From positions 46,140 to 110,139 of the forward strand of contig JAJFGJ010000038.1 in NCBI GenBank assembly GCA_021776175.1: DNA of 64,000 nucleotides. Reading direction: 5' to 3'. The notes under the pieces were generated by a model. It was not told the origin of the DNA. It saw only the letters and a list, made by a program, of their open reading frames with translations, and searched no databases. This DNA is from Kiloniellaceae bacterium (lineage in GTDB: Bacteria > Pseudomonadota > Alphaproteobacteria > Kiloniellales > J153). The first letter of the stretch is position 1, and each line of letters begins with the position of its first letter. Made by a program: the position numbers and the translations under genes. Below, piece by piece: positions 26,883-37,116 of the stretch.

Positions 26883-27430
26883 GCAGGCTTCCCGCGGTCA
26901 CCTTGATCCTCGGCGGCGCGCGCTCGGGAAAGAGCCGCCACGGCGAGCGCCTGGCTGAAGCACGGCCCGGCCCCTGCGTTTATCTGGCCACCGCCGAAGC
27001 GGGCGACGGCGAAATGGCGGACAGGATTAGGGCGCACCGGGCGCGGCGCGGCGAGCGCTGGACCACGCTCGAGGAACCGCTCGATCTAGCCACGGCTCTT
27101 CAAGACGCCTGTGCCCCGGACCGCGCGGTTCTGGTCGATTGCCTGACCCTATGGCTTAACAATTTGCTCGGCGCGGACCGCGACCCGGTTCGTGAGGTCG
27201 CGGGTCTCTTGGAAGCCCTGCCACGCCTTACCGGCCCCTGCATCTTCGTCTCCAACGAGGTCGGCCAAGGCATCGTGCCGGCCAACGCCCTGGCGCGCAA
27301 ATTCGTGGACGAGGCCGGACGCCTGCATCAAGCGCTCGCCGCTACCGCCGGCACCGTTATTCTCATGACCGCGGGCCTGCCGCTCACCCTCAAGGGCGCA
27401 CCCGAGACAACAGGAACAAATAATCCATGA
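26879..27430 (+). CDS. cobU: Adenosylcobinamide kinase / adenosylcobinamide-phosphate guanylyltransferase
   Basis: This 183-residue bifunctional enzyme (CobU, or CobP in aerobic nomenclature) phosphorylates adenosylcobinamide and transfers GMP to it in nucleotide-loop assembly. The Walker A motif is LILGGARSGKS (10-20). LVDCLTLWLNNLL and FVSNEVGQGIVP are typical, the latter carrying the conserved VGxGIVP segment. The start overlaps the previous stop by ATGA, and the stop overlaps cobW likewise. Confidence 0.95.
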   Translation: MSRLPAVTLILGGARSGKSRHGERLAEARPGPCVYLATAEAGDGEMADRIRAHRARRGERWTTLEEPLDLATALQDACAPDRAVLVDCLTLWLNNLLGADRDPVREVAGLLEALPRLTGPCIFVSNEVGQGIVPANALARKFVDEAGRLHQALAATAGTVILMTAGLPLTLKGAPETTGTNNP

Positions 27431-28455
27431 CCGCGAAAATTCCGGCCACCGTCATCACCGGCTTTCTGGGCGCCGGCAAGACCAGCATGATCCGTCACCT
27501 GTTGGACAACGCGAACGGCAAGCGCCTGGCCTTGATCATCAACGAGTTCGGCGACCTGGGCGTCGATGGGGATATTCTGAAATCCTGCGGGATCGAAGGT
27601 TGCGAAGAAGGCGACGTGGTCGAACTCGCCAACGGCTGCATCTGCTGCACGGTAGCGGACGATTTCGTGCCGACCATGGAGGCGATTCTGGAGCGCCCCG
27701 ACCCACCGGATCACATTGTCATCGAAACCTCGGGCCTGGCCTTGCCCAAGCCGCTGGTCAAGGCGTTCAACTGGCCCGAGATCCGCACTCGGGTCACGGT
27801 CGACGGCGTGATCGCCGTCATCGACGCCGAGGCCGTGGCCGCCGGCCGCTTCGCGCCCGATGTCGAGGCCGTGGCGGCGCAGCGTGCGGCCGACGATGCC
27901 TTGGATCACGATAGCCCTTTGGAAGAAGTCTTCGAGGATCAGCTTGCCTGCGCCGACATGGTGGTGATCAACAAGATCGACCTTCTGGACAAGGCGGGTT
28001 TGTCCCAAGCGGCCGGCGAAGTCCGTGCCCGCCTGCGGCCCTCGGTCAAGCTGGTGCAAGGCAGTCACGGTGCCATAGGCGCGGATGTCTTGCTGGGCCT
28101 GGAAGCCGCGGCGGAAGACGACCTGGCGGCACGCCCTTCGCACCACGATGGTTTGGAGGATCATGACCACGACGATTTCGAAAGCTTCAGCGTCTCCCTC
28201 GGAGAACTGGCCGCCCCGGAAGATCTGCTCACCCGCCTGACACCCGTGATCGCGGATCACGACATCCTGCGCATCAAGGGTTTCGCCGCCATCGCCGGCA
28301 AGGACATGCGACTTGTTCTACAAGGCGTGGGTCCGCGCGTTCAACACTACTTCGATCGCGACTGGCACGCGGATGAGGTCCGCGAAACCCGTCTGGTCGT
28401 CATCGGCCAAACCGGTCTGGACCGCCCCGCCATCGCGGCGGCCTTGGCGGAATAG
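27427..28455 (+). CDS. cobW: CobW metal-chaperone GTPase
   Basis: This 342-residue COG0523 GTPase has Walker A VITGFLGAGKTSMI (about 9-22), the metal-binding CICCTV motif in ANGCICCTVADD, ETSGLALP, and NKIDL for guanine specificity. A histidine/aspartate-rich stretch (RPSHHDGLEDHDHDDF) about two-thirds along may bind metal. CobW proteins are linked to cobalt supply for CobN, and this gene immediately precedes cobN. ATGA overlaps cobU. Confidence 0.95.
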   Translation: MTAKIPATVITGFLGAGKTSMIRHLLDNANGKRLALIINEFGDLGVDGDILKSCGIEGCEEGDVVELANGCICCTVADDFVPTMEAILERPDPPDHIVIETSGLALPKPLVKAFNWPEIRTRVTVDGVIAVIDAEAVAAGRFAPDVEAVAAQRAADDALDHDSPLEEVFEDQLACADMVVINKIDLLDKAGLSQAAGEVRARLRPSVKLVQGSHGAIGADVLLGLEAAAEDDLAARPSHHDGLEDHDHDDFESFSVSLGELAAPEDLLTRLTPVIADHDILRIKGFAAIAGKDMRLVLQGVGPRVQHYFDRDWHADEVRETRLVVIGQTGLDRPAIAAALAE

Positions 28456-28470
28456 GAACGCGGCGGCGCC

Positions 28471-31400
28471 ATGCACCTCCTCCAAGCACAGCCAGGTGGA
28501 ATCGCGGACGGCTCCGAGGCGGTCGATCTGGGCCAGACGCCGGGCGAGATCGTGGTGCTGTCCGCCGCCGATACGGAACTTGCCTGCCTCGCCGGTGCGC
28601 GCGCGGCCCTAGGGACCGAGTTCCCGAGCGTGCGCCTGGCCAATCCCATGCAGCTCGCCCACAACATGTCGGTCGATCTCTACATGGAGAGCGTCATCGG
28701 CGAGGCCAAGCTGGTGATCGCGCGCCTCTTGGGCGGAGCCAGCTATTGGCCTTACGGGGTCGAGCAACTGGTCGCAACCTGCCGCAAGCGCGGCATCGCC
28801 CTGGCGCTGCTGCCTGGCGACGATCAGCCCGATGCGGAACTGGCCGGGCTTTCCAACCTGCCCGCCGACACGCTCCATCGCCTGTGGCAATACGGTGTGC
28901 ACGGTGGGCCGGGCAATGCGCGTAACCTGCTCGCCTATGGCGCCAGCCTGATCGGCCATGAGTTCGAGTGGGCGGAACCGGCCTCCTTATTGCGCGCCGG
29001 GGTTTATTGGCCCGGACTCGATATGCCGGAGCTTGAAGACTTGCGCACGCAGTGGCGCGAGACCGCCCCCCTGGCCGCCGTTGTCTTCTACCGCGCGCAC
29101 CTGCAGGCCGGAAATCTAGCCGCCATGGACGCCTTGATCGCGACCTTGCAAGAGGTCGGGGTGAATCCCCTGCCGTTATATGTCTCCAGCTTGAAGGAGC
29201 CGGTGTCGGCCGACACGCTTTCGCGCGTCTTCACTCAAGCCAAACCCGGCTTGGTCTTGAACACCACCGGGTTCGCGGTTTCCGCGCCTGGCGCGACACG
29301 GCGCGGCGGGCCTTTCGACACGCTCGATTGCCCGGTCCTCCAGGTGGTGTTTTCCGGTGGCACGCGGGAAGCCTGGGCCGAGGGCTCCAATGGCCTCTCG
29401 GCGCGCGATCTGGCCATGAACATTGCCCTGCCGGAAGTCGATGGCCGAATGGTTTCGCGCGCGGTTTCCTTCAAGACCGAGGATCGCTTCGACGCCGCGA
29501 CCCAGTGTTCTCTGGCCGCCTATGCGCCGGTGCCCGACCGCATAGATTTCGTAGCCAAGCTGGCGGCGTCCTGGTTGCGCCTTAAAAACACAGCGGCGCG
29601 GGATCGCAAGATCGCCCTGGTGTTGGCCAATTATCCGAACCGCGACGGGCGTATCGGCAACGGCGTCGGTCTAGATACGCCTGCCGGAACTCTGAAAGTT
29701 CTCCAGGCGCTCAAGGACGCCGGCTATACGACCGGCGATTTGCCCAAGGACGGCGGCGCGCTCATTTCGCGCCTGCTGGACGGCCCGACCAATGCGACCC
29801 TCATGGCGCGGCGCATAGAGGAAACCCTGCCCCGGTCCGACTACGAATTGTTCTTCGGGTCCATGCCGCAAGCGGTGCAAGACGCGGTCATGGAGCGTTG
29901 GGGACCGCCGGAGCGCGATCCCTTTTTCCGCCCCGGCGAATTGGATTGCGGCAACTTCGCCATTCCCGCTTTTCGCCTGGGCAAGATCGTCCTCGGCTTG
30001 CAACCCGCGCGCGGCTATAACATCGATCCCCAGTCCAGCTATCACGATCCGGCCCTGGTTCCGCCCCACGGCTACCTGGCCTTCTATGCCTGGCTGCGTG
30101 AGGCCGTGGATGTTCACGCGGTTATGCACATGGGCAAGCACGGCAATCTGGAATGGCTGCCCGGCAAGGCCGTCGCCTTGTCGCAGGACTGCTTTCCCGA
30201 GGCCGCCTTGGGACCCCTGCCGCACCTCTATCCCTTCATCGTCAACGACCCCGGCGAAGGCACCCAGGCCAAGCGCCGCGCGCAAGCAGTGATCCTCGAT
30301 CACCTGACCCCGCCCCTGACCCGCGCCGAGTCCTATGGCCCCCTGGCCGAGCTCGAACGCCTGGTCGATGAGTACTACGAGGCCAGCGGCGTCGACCCGC
30401 GCCGACTCAAGGTCCTGCGCGCCGAGATCCTGGAGCTGACCCAGCGCACCGGCCTCGATCGGGATTGCGGCATCGCCAAGGGCGAGGAAGCCGACAGCGC
30501 CCTGGCGAAACTAGACAACTATCTTTGCGAACTGAAGGAGATGCAGATCCGCGACGGCCTGCACATCTTCGGTCTCTCGCCGCAAGGCGGCCAGGAAACC
30601 GATCTTCTGGTCGCCCTGACCCGCCTGCCGCGCGGCACGGGGAAGGACGGCGACGCCTCCCTCATCCGCGCCCTGGCGCGTGATCTCGAACTCGGCCGCG
30701 ACTTCGATCCGCTCGACTGCATCCTCGGCGAGGTTTGGAGCGGCCCGCGCCCGGCGGCGCTGGCGCAGATTTCAACGGACCCCTGGCGCACGAACGGCGA
30801 TACGGTGGAGCGGTTGGAACTGCTGGCCAGCGCCCTGGTCTCGGCAAAAGCCGACCCAGAAAAAAACTGGGACGCGGCCCGTGCGGTTCTGCATACCATA
30901 GACACAAGCGTCCGTCCTGCTGTGGCCCATTGCGGCGCGGCGGAGATCGCCAGCGTTCTGACCGGCCTGGATGGGCGCTTCGTGGAGCCCGGACCCTCGG
31001 GCGCGCCGACGCGCGGCAAGCTCGATGTACTGCCGACCGGGCGCAATTTCTATTCCGTCGATACCCGCGTGGTGCCCACACAGGCGGCCTGGACCCTGGG
31101 CTGGACCTCGGCCGCGCGCTTGCTCGAACGCCATCGGCAGGAACACGGCGCCTGGCCAAAGACTCTGGCGCTCTCGGCCTGGGGCACGGCCAATATGCGC
31201 ACGGGCGGTGACGATATCGCCCAAGCCCTGGCACTAATCGGCGTGCGCCCGACCTGGGAAACGGCCTCGCGCCGGGTAACCGGTTTCGAGATCATGCCGC
31301 TGTCCGTGCTCGACCGTCCGCGCGTCGATGTGACCCTGCGCGTCTCGGGTTTTTTCCGCGATGCTTTTCCGGCGCAGATCGACTTGTTCGATTCCGCCGT

Positions 31401-32214
31401 GCGCGCCGTGGCGGCCCTGGACGAGGCCGAGCGCGACAATCCCCTGGCCGCGCAGGTCCGCGCCGAGACGGCGAAACTTGCCGCCCATGGACTGGATGAA
31501 AAGACCGCCTCCAAGCGCGCCGGTTACCGCGTGTTCGGCTCCAAGCCGGGGGCCTACGGCGCCGGCCTGCAGGCCTTGATCGACGAGCGCGGTTGGAACA
31601 CTACCGCCGATCTGGCGCGCGCCTATCTTGCCTGGGGCGGCTACGCTTACGGGGCGGGCGCGGGCGGCGAGGCCGAACACGGTTTGTTCGAAGCGCGCCT
31701 CTCAGGCGTCGAGGCCGTGGTGCACAATCAAGACAACCGCGAGCACGATCTCTTGGATTCCGACGACTACTATCAATTCGAAGGGGGCTTGAGCGCCGCC
31801 GTCAAGCACCTCTCCGGCGCCGCGCCCAGCGTTTATCACAACGATCACTCGCGCCCGGAGAGCCCCAAGGTGCGCACACTGGAAGAAGAGGTCGCGCGCG
31901 TCGTGCGCGCCCGTGTTGTAAACCCGAAGTGGATCGCCGGCGTTATGCGTCACGGCTACAAGGGCGCCTTCGAGATGGCGGCGACGGTGGATTACCTCTT
32001 CGCCTTCGCGGCCACCACAGGCGCGGTCAAAGATCATCACTTCGACGCCGTCTATGAGGCCTACCTTGAGGATGAGAGCGTGCGTAATTTCCTGAAGGAA
32101 AATAATCCGGCGGCGCTTAAGGAAATGGCCGAACGTTTTTTAGAAGCGCAGTCGCGCGATCTTTGGCGGCCACGCATAAACTCGGCCCGCCGCCGTCTGG
32201 AGGAATTGTTATGA
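28471..32214 (+). CDS. cobN: Cobaltochelatase subunit CobN
   Basis: This 1,247-residue large subunit of the ATP-dependent aerobic cobaltochelatase inserts cobalt into hydrogenobyrinate a,c-diamide. Family signatures include YWPYGVEQL, DRPRVDVTLRVSGFFRDAFP, AVMHMGKHGNLEWLPGKAVAL and QDNREHDLLDSDDYYQFEGG. The length fits CobN. The partner CobS and CobT subunits are not in this window. It lies 15 bases after cobW and overlaps cobO by ATGA. Confidence 0.97.
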   Translation: MHLLQAQPGGIADGSEAVDLGQTPGEIVVLSAADTELACLAGARAALGTEFPSVRLANPMQLAHNMSVDLYMESVIGEAKLVIARLLGGASYWPYGVEQLVATCRKRGIALALLPGDDQPDAELAGLSNLPADTLHRLWQYGVHGGPGNARNLLAYGASLIGHEFEWAEPASLLRAGVYWPGLDMPELEDLRTQWRETAPLAAVVFYRAHLQAGNLAAMDALIATLQEVGVNPLPLYVSSLKEPVSADTLSRVFTQAKPGLVLNTTGFAVSAPGATRRGGPFDTLDCPVLQVVFSGGTREAWAEGSNGLSARDLAMNIALPEVDGRMVSRAVSFKTEDRFDAATQCSLAAYAPVPDRIDFVAKLAASWLRLKNTAARDRKIALVLANYPNRDGRIGNGVGLDTPAGTLKVLQALKDAGYTTGDLPKDGGALISRLLDGPTNATLMARRIEETLPRSDYELFFGSMPQAVQDAVMERWGPPERDPFFRPGELDCGNFAIPAFRLGKIVLGLQPARGYNIDPQSSYHDPALVPPHGYLAFYAWLREAVDVHAVMHMGKHGNLEWLPGKAVALSQDCFPEAALGPLPHLYPFIVNDPGEGTQAKRRAQAVILDHLTPPLTRAESYGPLAELERLVDEYYEASGVDPRRLKVLRAEILELTQRTGLDRDCGIAKGEEADSALAKLDNYLCELKEMQIRDGLHIFGLSPQGGQETDLLVALTRLPRGTGKDGDASLIRALARDLELGRDFDPLDCILGEVWSGPRPAALAQISTDPWRTNGDTVERLELLASALVSAKADPEKNWDAARAVLHTIDTSVRPAVAHCGAAEIASVLTGLDGRFVEPGPSGAPTRGKLDVLPTGRNFYSVDTRVVPTQAAWTLGWTSAARLLERHRQEHGAWPKTLALSAWGTANMRTGGDDIAQALALIGVRPTWETASRRVTGFEIMPLSVLDRPRVDVTLRVSGFFRDAFPAQIDLFDSAVRAVAALDEAERDNPLAAQVRAETAKLAAHGLDEKTASKRAGYRVFGSKPGAYGAGLQALIDERGWNTTADLARAYLAWGGYAYGAGAGGEAEHGLFEARLSGVEAVVHNQDNREHDLLDSDDYYQFEGGLSAAVKHLSGAAPSVYHNDHSRPESPKVRTLEEEVARVVRARVVNPKWIAGVMRHGYKGAFEMAATVDYLFAFAATTGAVKDHHFDAVYEAYLEDESVRNFLKENNPAALKEMAERFLEAQSRDLWRPRINSARRRLEELL

Positions 32215-32843
32215 ACGAGACGAGCGAAGACGAACTCAACGAACGCGCCAACGAAAAGGCCCGCAAGCGTAAAGAAGTGCGTGAGCGCATGCTGGCGACC
32301 AAGACCCAGGAAAAGGGTTTGCTGATCGTTCACACCGGCAAGGGAAAGGGAAAGTCCACCGCCGCCTTCGGCTTGGTCATGCGCGCGATCGGCAACGGCA
32401 TGCGCATCGGCGTGGTGCAATTCGTGAAAGGCAAGTGGCAAACCGGAGAACGCCCGGTGCTGGAACGTTTTCCCGATCAGGTCGAGATGCGCGTCTCCGG
32501 CGAAGGCTTTACCTGGGATACCCAGGACCGCGCGCGCGACATTCGCGCGGCCCAAGCCGGGTGGCAAGCGGCCAAGGACATGATCGAAGCCTGCCGGGGC
32601 GATGAACCGCGCTACGACATGATCCTGCTCGACGAGTTGAACATCGTCTTGCGTTACGACTATCTACCCCTGGACGAAGTGGTCGCGTACCTGAACGACA
32701 AGCCCGAGGACCTGCACGTCATCGTCACCGGGCGCAACGCCAAGCCGGCCTTGATCGAGGCCGCCGATCTGGTGACCGAGATGACCGAGATCAAGCATCC
32801 TTTCCGTGCCGGCGTGAAGGCGCAAAAGGGCATCGAGTTCTGA
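32211..32843 (+). CDS. cobO: Cob(I)yrinic acid a,c-diamide adenosyltransferase
   Basis: This 210-residue CobO/BtuR-type enzyme transfers the adenosyl group of ATP to cobalt. The P-loop HTGKGKGKSTAA lies at 41-52, with VVQFVKGKW, MILLDELNIVLRYDYL and HVIVTGRNAKPALIEAADLVTEM. A charged N-terminal helix precedes the core. ATG 32211 has GGAGG upstream and overlaps the cobN stop by four bases. A large palindrome follows before cobQ. Confidence 0.96.
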   Translation: MNETSEDELNERANEKARKRKEVRERMLATKTQEKGLLIVHTGKGKGKSTAAFGLVMRAIGNGMRIGVVQFVKGKWQTGERPVLERFPDQVEMRVSGEGFTWDTQDRARDIRAAQAGWQAAKDMIEACRGDEPRYDMILLDELNIVLRYDYLPLDEVVAYLNDKPEDLHVIVTGRNAKPALIEAADLVTEMTEIKHPFRAGVKAQKGIEF

Positions 32844-32860
32844 ACCATGGCATCATTGTC

Positions 32861-32946
32861 CCGTCATCCCGGACTCGATCCGGGATCTTCGGTTAGGCCA
32901 AGACTTGCATTAGCCAAAGATCCCGGATCGGGGTCCGGGATGACGG
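32861..32946. repeat. Large palindrome between cobO and cobQ
   Basis: The left arm at 32861-32889 (CCGTCATCCCGGACTCGATC and onward) and the right arm at 32917-32946 are inverse copies, differing by a one-base length change and one or two mismatches. A 27-base loop lies between. It resembles dispersed intergenic palindromes of alphaproteobacteria and lies 11 bases before the cobQ start. In RNA it would form a very stable hairpin that could limit read-through or protect the upstream message. Confidence 0.7.
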
Positions 32947-32956
32947 ACTCCCGGTT

Positions 32957-34453
32957 ATGAGTCCATGCCCCAAACCGGCAATACCGGCGGCCCTCATGCT
33001 GCAGGGCACCGGCTCCGACGTCGGTAAGTCGTTGCTGGTCGCGGGCCTGGCGCGGGCCTTCACCCGGCGCGGCCTCCAGGTGCGCCCTTTCAAGCCGCAA
33101 AACATGTCGAACAACGCCGCGGTGACGGCGGAGGGCGGCGAGATCGGCCGCGCGCAAGCCTTGCAGGCGCGCGCCTGCGGCCTGGACCCCTCGATTCACA
33201 TGAACCCGGTCCTGCTTAAGCCGCAAACCGATGTCGGGGCGCAGGTCGTGGTGCAGGGCCAGGTTTGGGGCAACGCCAGCGCGCGCGATTACGGCGCCCT
33301 CAAGGCCAAGTTGTTGCCCAAGGTGCTGGAAAGTTTCGCACGCATTTCGCAAGGCGCCGATCTGATTCTGGTCGAGGGCGCGGGCAGCCCGGCCGAGGTC
33401 AACTTGCGCGCCGGCGACATCGCCAACATGGGCTTCGCGCAAGCCGCCGTCCTGCCGGTGGTTTTGATCGGCGACATCGCGCGCGGCGGCGTGATCGCCA
33501 GCATCGTCGGCACTTGGAGTCTCTTGCCGCCCAGCGAACGGGCGCGCCTGAAAGGCGTCATCGTCAATAAGTTTCGCGGCGACGTGTCGCTCTTCGATGG
33601 CGGCCTGGACATCATCGCGCGCGAAACCGGCCTGTCGTGCTTTGGTGTCGTGCCTTTCTTCAACGAGGCGCGCCGTCTGCCCGCCGAAGACGCGCTCGCG
33701 GTGGAAAATTACACCAACCCACAGACAGGATCCTCGATCCATATCGCGGTGCCGGTCATATCGCGCATTTCCAATTTCGACGATCTGGACCCCTTGATCG
33801 CGGAACCCGATGTGGCCGTGACCTTCGTGCGCGCGGGTGAGGCTATTCCCGGCGATACCGATCTCGTGATTCTGCCGGGATCCAAGGCGACCATCGCGGA
33901 CCTCGCCTATCTGCGCGCCCAGGGCTGGGATATCGACATCGCCGCCCACTTGCGCCGGGGCGGGCATGTGCTGGGCCTGTGCGGGGGCTATCAGATGCTC
34001 GGATCTATGATACGCGATCCGCGTGGTATCGAGGGCACGCCGGGTGAAACCCCCGGCCTTAACCTGCTCAATATCGAAACCGAATTAAGCGATGGCAAAA
34101 CCCTGAACGAAATATCCGGGACAGAGCTGGCGAGCGGCGCGGCCGTGTACGGTTATGTCATGCATAACGGACACACGAGCGGGCTAGGTTGCGCACAGCC
34201 GATGCTAAAGCTGGGAGACAAAAACGAGGGCGCGGTATCGCGCGACGGGCGGGTCATGGGCTGTTATCTCCACGGCCTCTTCGCCGCCGACGATTTCCGC
34301 CACGCCTTCCTGGCGCGCGTCAAGGAACGCCCAGCCAGCGGCCTAGCCTATGAAAGCGAGATCGAGGCCGTACTCGACCGCCTGGCTGGGAATCTGGAAA
34401 CCCACCTGGATTTAGACGCCCTGCTCAAGGCCGCCAAAGGACCGGACACTTAA
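32957..34453 (+). CDS. cobQ: Cobyric acid synthase
   Basis: This 498-residue glutamine-dependent amidotransferase amidates the b, d, e and g side chains of adenosylcobyrinate diamide. The dethiobiotin-synthetase-like N-domain carries [20 protein letters not shown] and [12 protein letters not shown]. The C-terminal type-1 glutaminase domain has the nucleophile region [10 protein letters not shown] and the histidine of GCYLHGLF. The cob gene order here is cobU-cobW-cobN-cobO-cobQ. It converges on a small membrane-protein gene with a four-base stop overlap (TTAA). Confidence 0.97.
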   Translation: MSPCPKPAIPAALMLQGTGSDVGKSLLVAGLARAFTRRGLQVRPFKPQNMSNNAAVTAEGGEIGRAQALQARACGLDPSIHMNPVLLKPQTDVGAQVVVQGQVWGNASARDYGALKAKLLPKVLESFARISQGADLILVEGAGSPAEVNLRAGDIANMGFAQAAVLPVVLIGDIARGGVIASIVGTWSLLPPSERARLKGVIVNKFRGDVSLFDGGLDIIARETGLSCFGVVPFFNEARRLPAEDALAVENYTNPQTGSSIHIAVPVISRISNFDDLDPLIAEPDVAVTFVRAGEAIPGDTDLVILPGSKATIADLAYLRAQGWDIDIAAHLRRGGHVLGLCGGYQMLGSMIRDPRGIEGTPGETPGLNLLNIETELSDGKTLNEISGTELASGAAVYGYVMHNGHTSGLGCAQPMLKLGDKNEGAVSRDGRVMGCYLHGLFAADDFRHAFLARVKERPASGLAYESEIEAVLDRLAGNLETHLDLDALLKAAKGPDT

Positions 34454-34719
34454 ATCGCGTAGTCGGGATATGCGGCACCCTCACCGCGCGCCGCCAGACG
34501 GCCCGGCGGATGGCGCCGGCGTTTCGTCACCATACGCTCATAGAGACCCGCGATCGCCAGGCTGCCAGTCTTGACGAAGAGGAAGGGAAACAGCGCATGG
34601 ACGAGACAGGCGAGTCCGGCCGCCAACATGTGCGCGCCGAAAGACGCCGCGACGCCCAGATGCTCCAAATAGGTTTCATCCACGCTGGCGGGGTGTTCGG
34701 TGAAGAGGCGTCGCAACAT
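34450..34719 (-). CDS. Small membrane protein, DUF6356-like
   Basis: This 89-residue protein opens [20 protein letters not shown] and has a central hydrophobic region [22 protein letters not shown], probably one or two membrane passes, then a basic tail. The FTEHP-SV-ETY-EHL pattern matches small alphaproteobacterial proteins I recall as DUF6356; the function is unknown. It is divergent from the Lrp-family gene across a 143-bp AT-rich region. Confidence 0.75.
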   Translation of the reverse strand: MLRRLFTEHPASVDETYLEHLGVAASFGAHMLAAGLACLVHALFPFLFVKTGSLAIAGLYERMVTKRRRHPPGRLAARGEGAAYPDYAI

Positions 34720-34862
34720 GGGGGTAATCCTCGTTGATTGAGTTATGCGCCAAAATAACCCAAGAATATAAGAAAAACATTGCGTATTATCCTAATTATT
34801 TATTAAAAACAGCCGTTTCATGCTACTGTTTGCCAAATTTACGGAATAACATACCCACTTCC

Positions 34863-35324
34863 ATGGACCATATAGACCGCAAGATTCTAGATTGCCTGCA
34901 ACGCGATGCGACCCTTTCGGTCGCCGAGATCGCGGACCGGGCCGGGCTATCGAGCACACCGTGCTGGCGCCGGATCCAGAATCTGGAGAAAGCCGGCGTC
35001 ATCCGCGCCCGGGTCGCCCTTCTCGACGCCGCGAAATTGAACGCCGGGGTGACCGTCTTCGTACGCCTGCGCACCAACCGGCACAGCCACGATTGGCTGC
35101 AAAACTTCGCCAAGGCGGTCGAGCGAATGGACGAGGTGGTGGAGTTCTACCGCATGAGCGGGGAAATCGATTATCTGCTGAAGGTCGTGGTCTCCGATAT
35201 CGCCAGCTATGACGCCGTCTACAAGCGGCTGATCAAGGCGGCGGATTTCCATGACATCAGCTCCAGCTTCGCGCTGGAAGAAATCAAATATTCCACGGCC
35301 TTGCCCCTGAATTTCATGGGTTAG
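34863..35324 (+). CDS. Lrp/AsnC family transcriptional regulator
   Basis: This 153-residue regulator has an N-terminal HTH (MDHIDRKILDCLQRDATLSVAEIADRAGLSSTPCWRRIQNLEKAGVI, described here by its span of residues 1-47) and a C-terminal RAM/ligand domain, including FYRMSGEIDYLLKVVV. Family length and ATG 34863 agree; an upstream TTG reading adds AT-rich non-family residues. Targets are unknown. Neighbours are a divergent small membrane protein and coaBC, and the AT-rich upstream region may contain its own binding sites. Confidence 0.92.
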   Translation: MDHIDRKILDCLQRDATLSVAEIADRAGLSSTPCWRRIQNLEKAGVIRARVALLDAAKLNAGVTVFVRLRTNRHSHDWLQNFAKAVERMDEVVEFYRMSGEIDYLLKVVVSDIASYDAVYKRLIKAADFHDISSSFALEEIKYSTALPLNFMG

Positions 35325-35397
35325 GAGGCCTCGCCCCTTGCCTTGGCGCGCGCGCCTACTTAGGTTATCTACTAGAAACAAGCGTGAAATAAGAGCC

Positions 35398-36636
35398 ATG
35401 TCCTCCCTCGCCGGCAAACGGATTCTGCTGATCATTTCCGGTGGGATCGCAGCCTACAAAACCTTGGAGACGATCCGCCGGGTGCGCGAACGCGGCGGCG
35501 CGGTCCGCTGTATTCTGACCAAGGGCGGAGCCCAGTTTGTAACCCCCTTGTCCCTGGCGGCGCTGAGCGAGGACAAGGTCTATGGCGATCTGTTTTCCCT
35601 GACCGATGAGTCCGAGATGGGTCATATCCGCTTGTCGCGCGAAGCCGACTTGGCAGTGGTCGCGCCGGCGAGCGCCGACATCCTGGCCAAGATGGCCCAG
35701 GGGCGCGCGGACGACCTGGCCACCGCGGCCCTGCTGGCGACCGACAAACCGGTCCTGGTGGCGCCGGCGATGAATTCGCGCATGTGGGAACACGCCGCGA
35801 CCCAGGAAAACATGGCGGTCCTGAAAGCGCGCGGGATCCTGAGCGTGGGTCCGAACGAGGGCGATATGGCCTGCGGCGAATTCGGCTTTGGCCGCATGGC
35901 CGAGCCGGAGGAGATCCTGGGTGCGATCGAAGCGTTCTTCGGCCGCGACGCGCCCTTGGCCGGGCGGCACGCCCTGGTGACCAGCGGCCCGACCTTCGAG
36001 GCCATCGACCCCGTGCGCTTTATCGGCAACCGCTCCTCGGGCCGTCAGGGGCACGCCATCGCCCTGGCCCTGGCCCGGCTGGGTGCGCGCACCACCCTGG
36101 TTTCCGGCCCGACCGGCCTGAGCGATCCGGCCGGCGTCGAGACCCACCGGGTCGAATCGGCGCAAGAGATGCTGGCCGCTTGCGAGGCGGCCTTGCCCTG
36201 CGACGTCGCGGTCTGCGCCGCCGCCGTCTCGGACTGGCGGGCTAAGGAGCCCCATTCTCGGAAGATGAAAAAGAACGGCAAGACGCCGCCTGAGCTGGTC
36301 TTGACCGCCAACCCGGATATCCTGGCCTGTCTTTCGGCAACCGGAAACACACGCCCGCGACTTGTCGTGGGCTTCGCAGCCGAGACCGAAAAGGTCGTCG
36401 AGCACGCCCAGGCCAAGCTGGCCAAAAAGGGGTGCGATTGGATCCTGGCGAACGATGTCTCCCAAGGCAGCGGCACCTTCGGCGGCGCGCAAAACACCAT
36501 CCACCTGATCGACGCGCACGGGGTCGATTCCTGGCCGCGCATGTCCAAGGACGATGTGGCCGCCAAGCTGGGCGCGCGCATCGCCAAGGCCTTGGCGCCC
36601 GCCCCGGCGGTAAAATCGGAGAACCTGAAATCGTGA
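35398..36636 (+). CDS. coaBC: Bifunctional phosphopantothenoylcysteine decarboxylase / phosphopantothenate-cysteine ligase
   Basis: This 412-residue CoaBC makes 4'-phosphopantetheine for coenzyme A. The N-terminal flavin-dependent CoaC half has [14 protein letters not shown], the catalytic-histidine segment [22 protein letters not shown] and the active-site cysteine loop [12 protein letters not shown]. The CoaB half has [24 protein letters not shown] and ILANDVSQG. It overlaps dut by GTGA, the usual coaBC-dut pairing. Confidence 0.97.
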   Translation: MSSLAGKRILLIISGGIAAYKTLETIRRVRERGGAVRCILTKGGAQFVTPLSLAALSEDKVYGDLFSLTDESEMGHIRLSREADLAVVAPASADILAKMAQGRADDLATAALLATDKPVLVAPAMNSRMWEHAATQENMAVLKARGILSVGPNEGDMACGEFGFGRMAEPEEILGAIEAFFGRDAPLAGRHALVTSGPTFEAIDPVRFIGNRSSGRQGHAIALALARLGARTTLVSGPTGLSDPAGVETHRVESAQEMLAACEAALPCDVAVCAAAVSDWRAKEPHSRKMKKNGKTPPELVLTANPDILACLSATGNTRPRLVVGFAAETEKVVEHAQAKLAKKGCDWILANDVSQGSGTFGGAQNTIHLIDAHGVDSWPRMSKDDVAAKLGARIAKALAPAPAVKSENLKS

Positions 36637-37112
36637 CCCAGCTCGTCATTGCCTTAAAACGCCTGCCCCATGGCGGCGGCTTGCCGCTACCGGACTATGC
36701 GACCGAGCACAGCGCGGGCATGGATATCCTGGCCGCGGTCGAGACCGACATGACCCTAGAGCCCGGCGCGCGCGCATTGATTCCCAGCGGCATCGCGATC
36801 GCCCTGCCCTCCGGCTTCGAAGCGCAAGTCCGCCCCCGCTCCGGCCTGGCGCTAAAGCATGGCATCACGGTCTTGAACGCGCCGGGGACCATCGACGCGG
36901 ATTATCGTGGCGAGATCGGAGTCATCCTGATCAATCTGGGGCAAGAGCCCTTCACCGTATCGCGGGGCGACCGCATCGCTCAGATGGTGATCGCACCGCA
37001 CACCCACGCCGCCTGGCGGCCGGTCGAGGCGCTCAGCGCGAGCGTGCGCGGCGAAGGTGGCTTCGGGTCCACCGGCCCGCGTCAAGAGCGCGAAGGCGCC
37101 GTGAGCGCCTAA
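36633..37112 (+). CDS. dut: dUTP diphosphatase
   Basis: This 159-residue trimeric dUTPase has its conserved motifs in order: [50 protein letters not shown] and the C-terminal [10 protein letters not shown]. It removes dUTP and provides dUMP. The GTG start overlaps the coaBC stop as GTGA. It lies four bases before the Rrf2-family gene. Confidence 0.97.
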   Translation: MTQLVIALKRLPHGGGLPLPDYATEHSAGMDILAAVETDMTLEPGARALIPSGIAIALPSGFEAQVRPRSGLALKHGITVLNAPGTIDADYRGEIGVILINLGQEPFTVSRGDRIAQMVIAPHTHAAWRPVEALSASVRGEGGFGSTGPRQEREGAVSA

Positions 37113-37116
37113 TATC

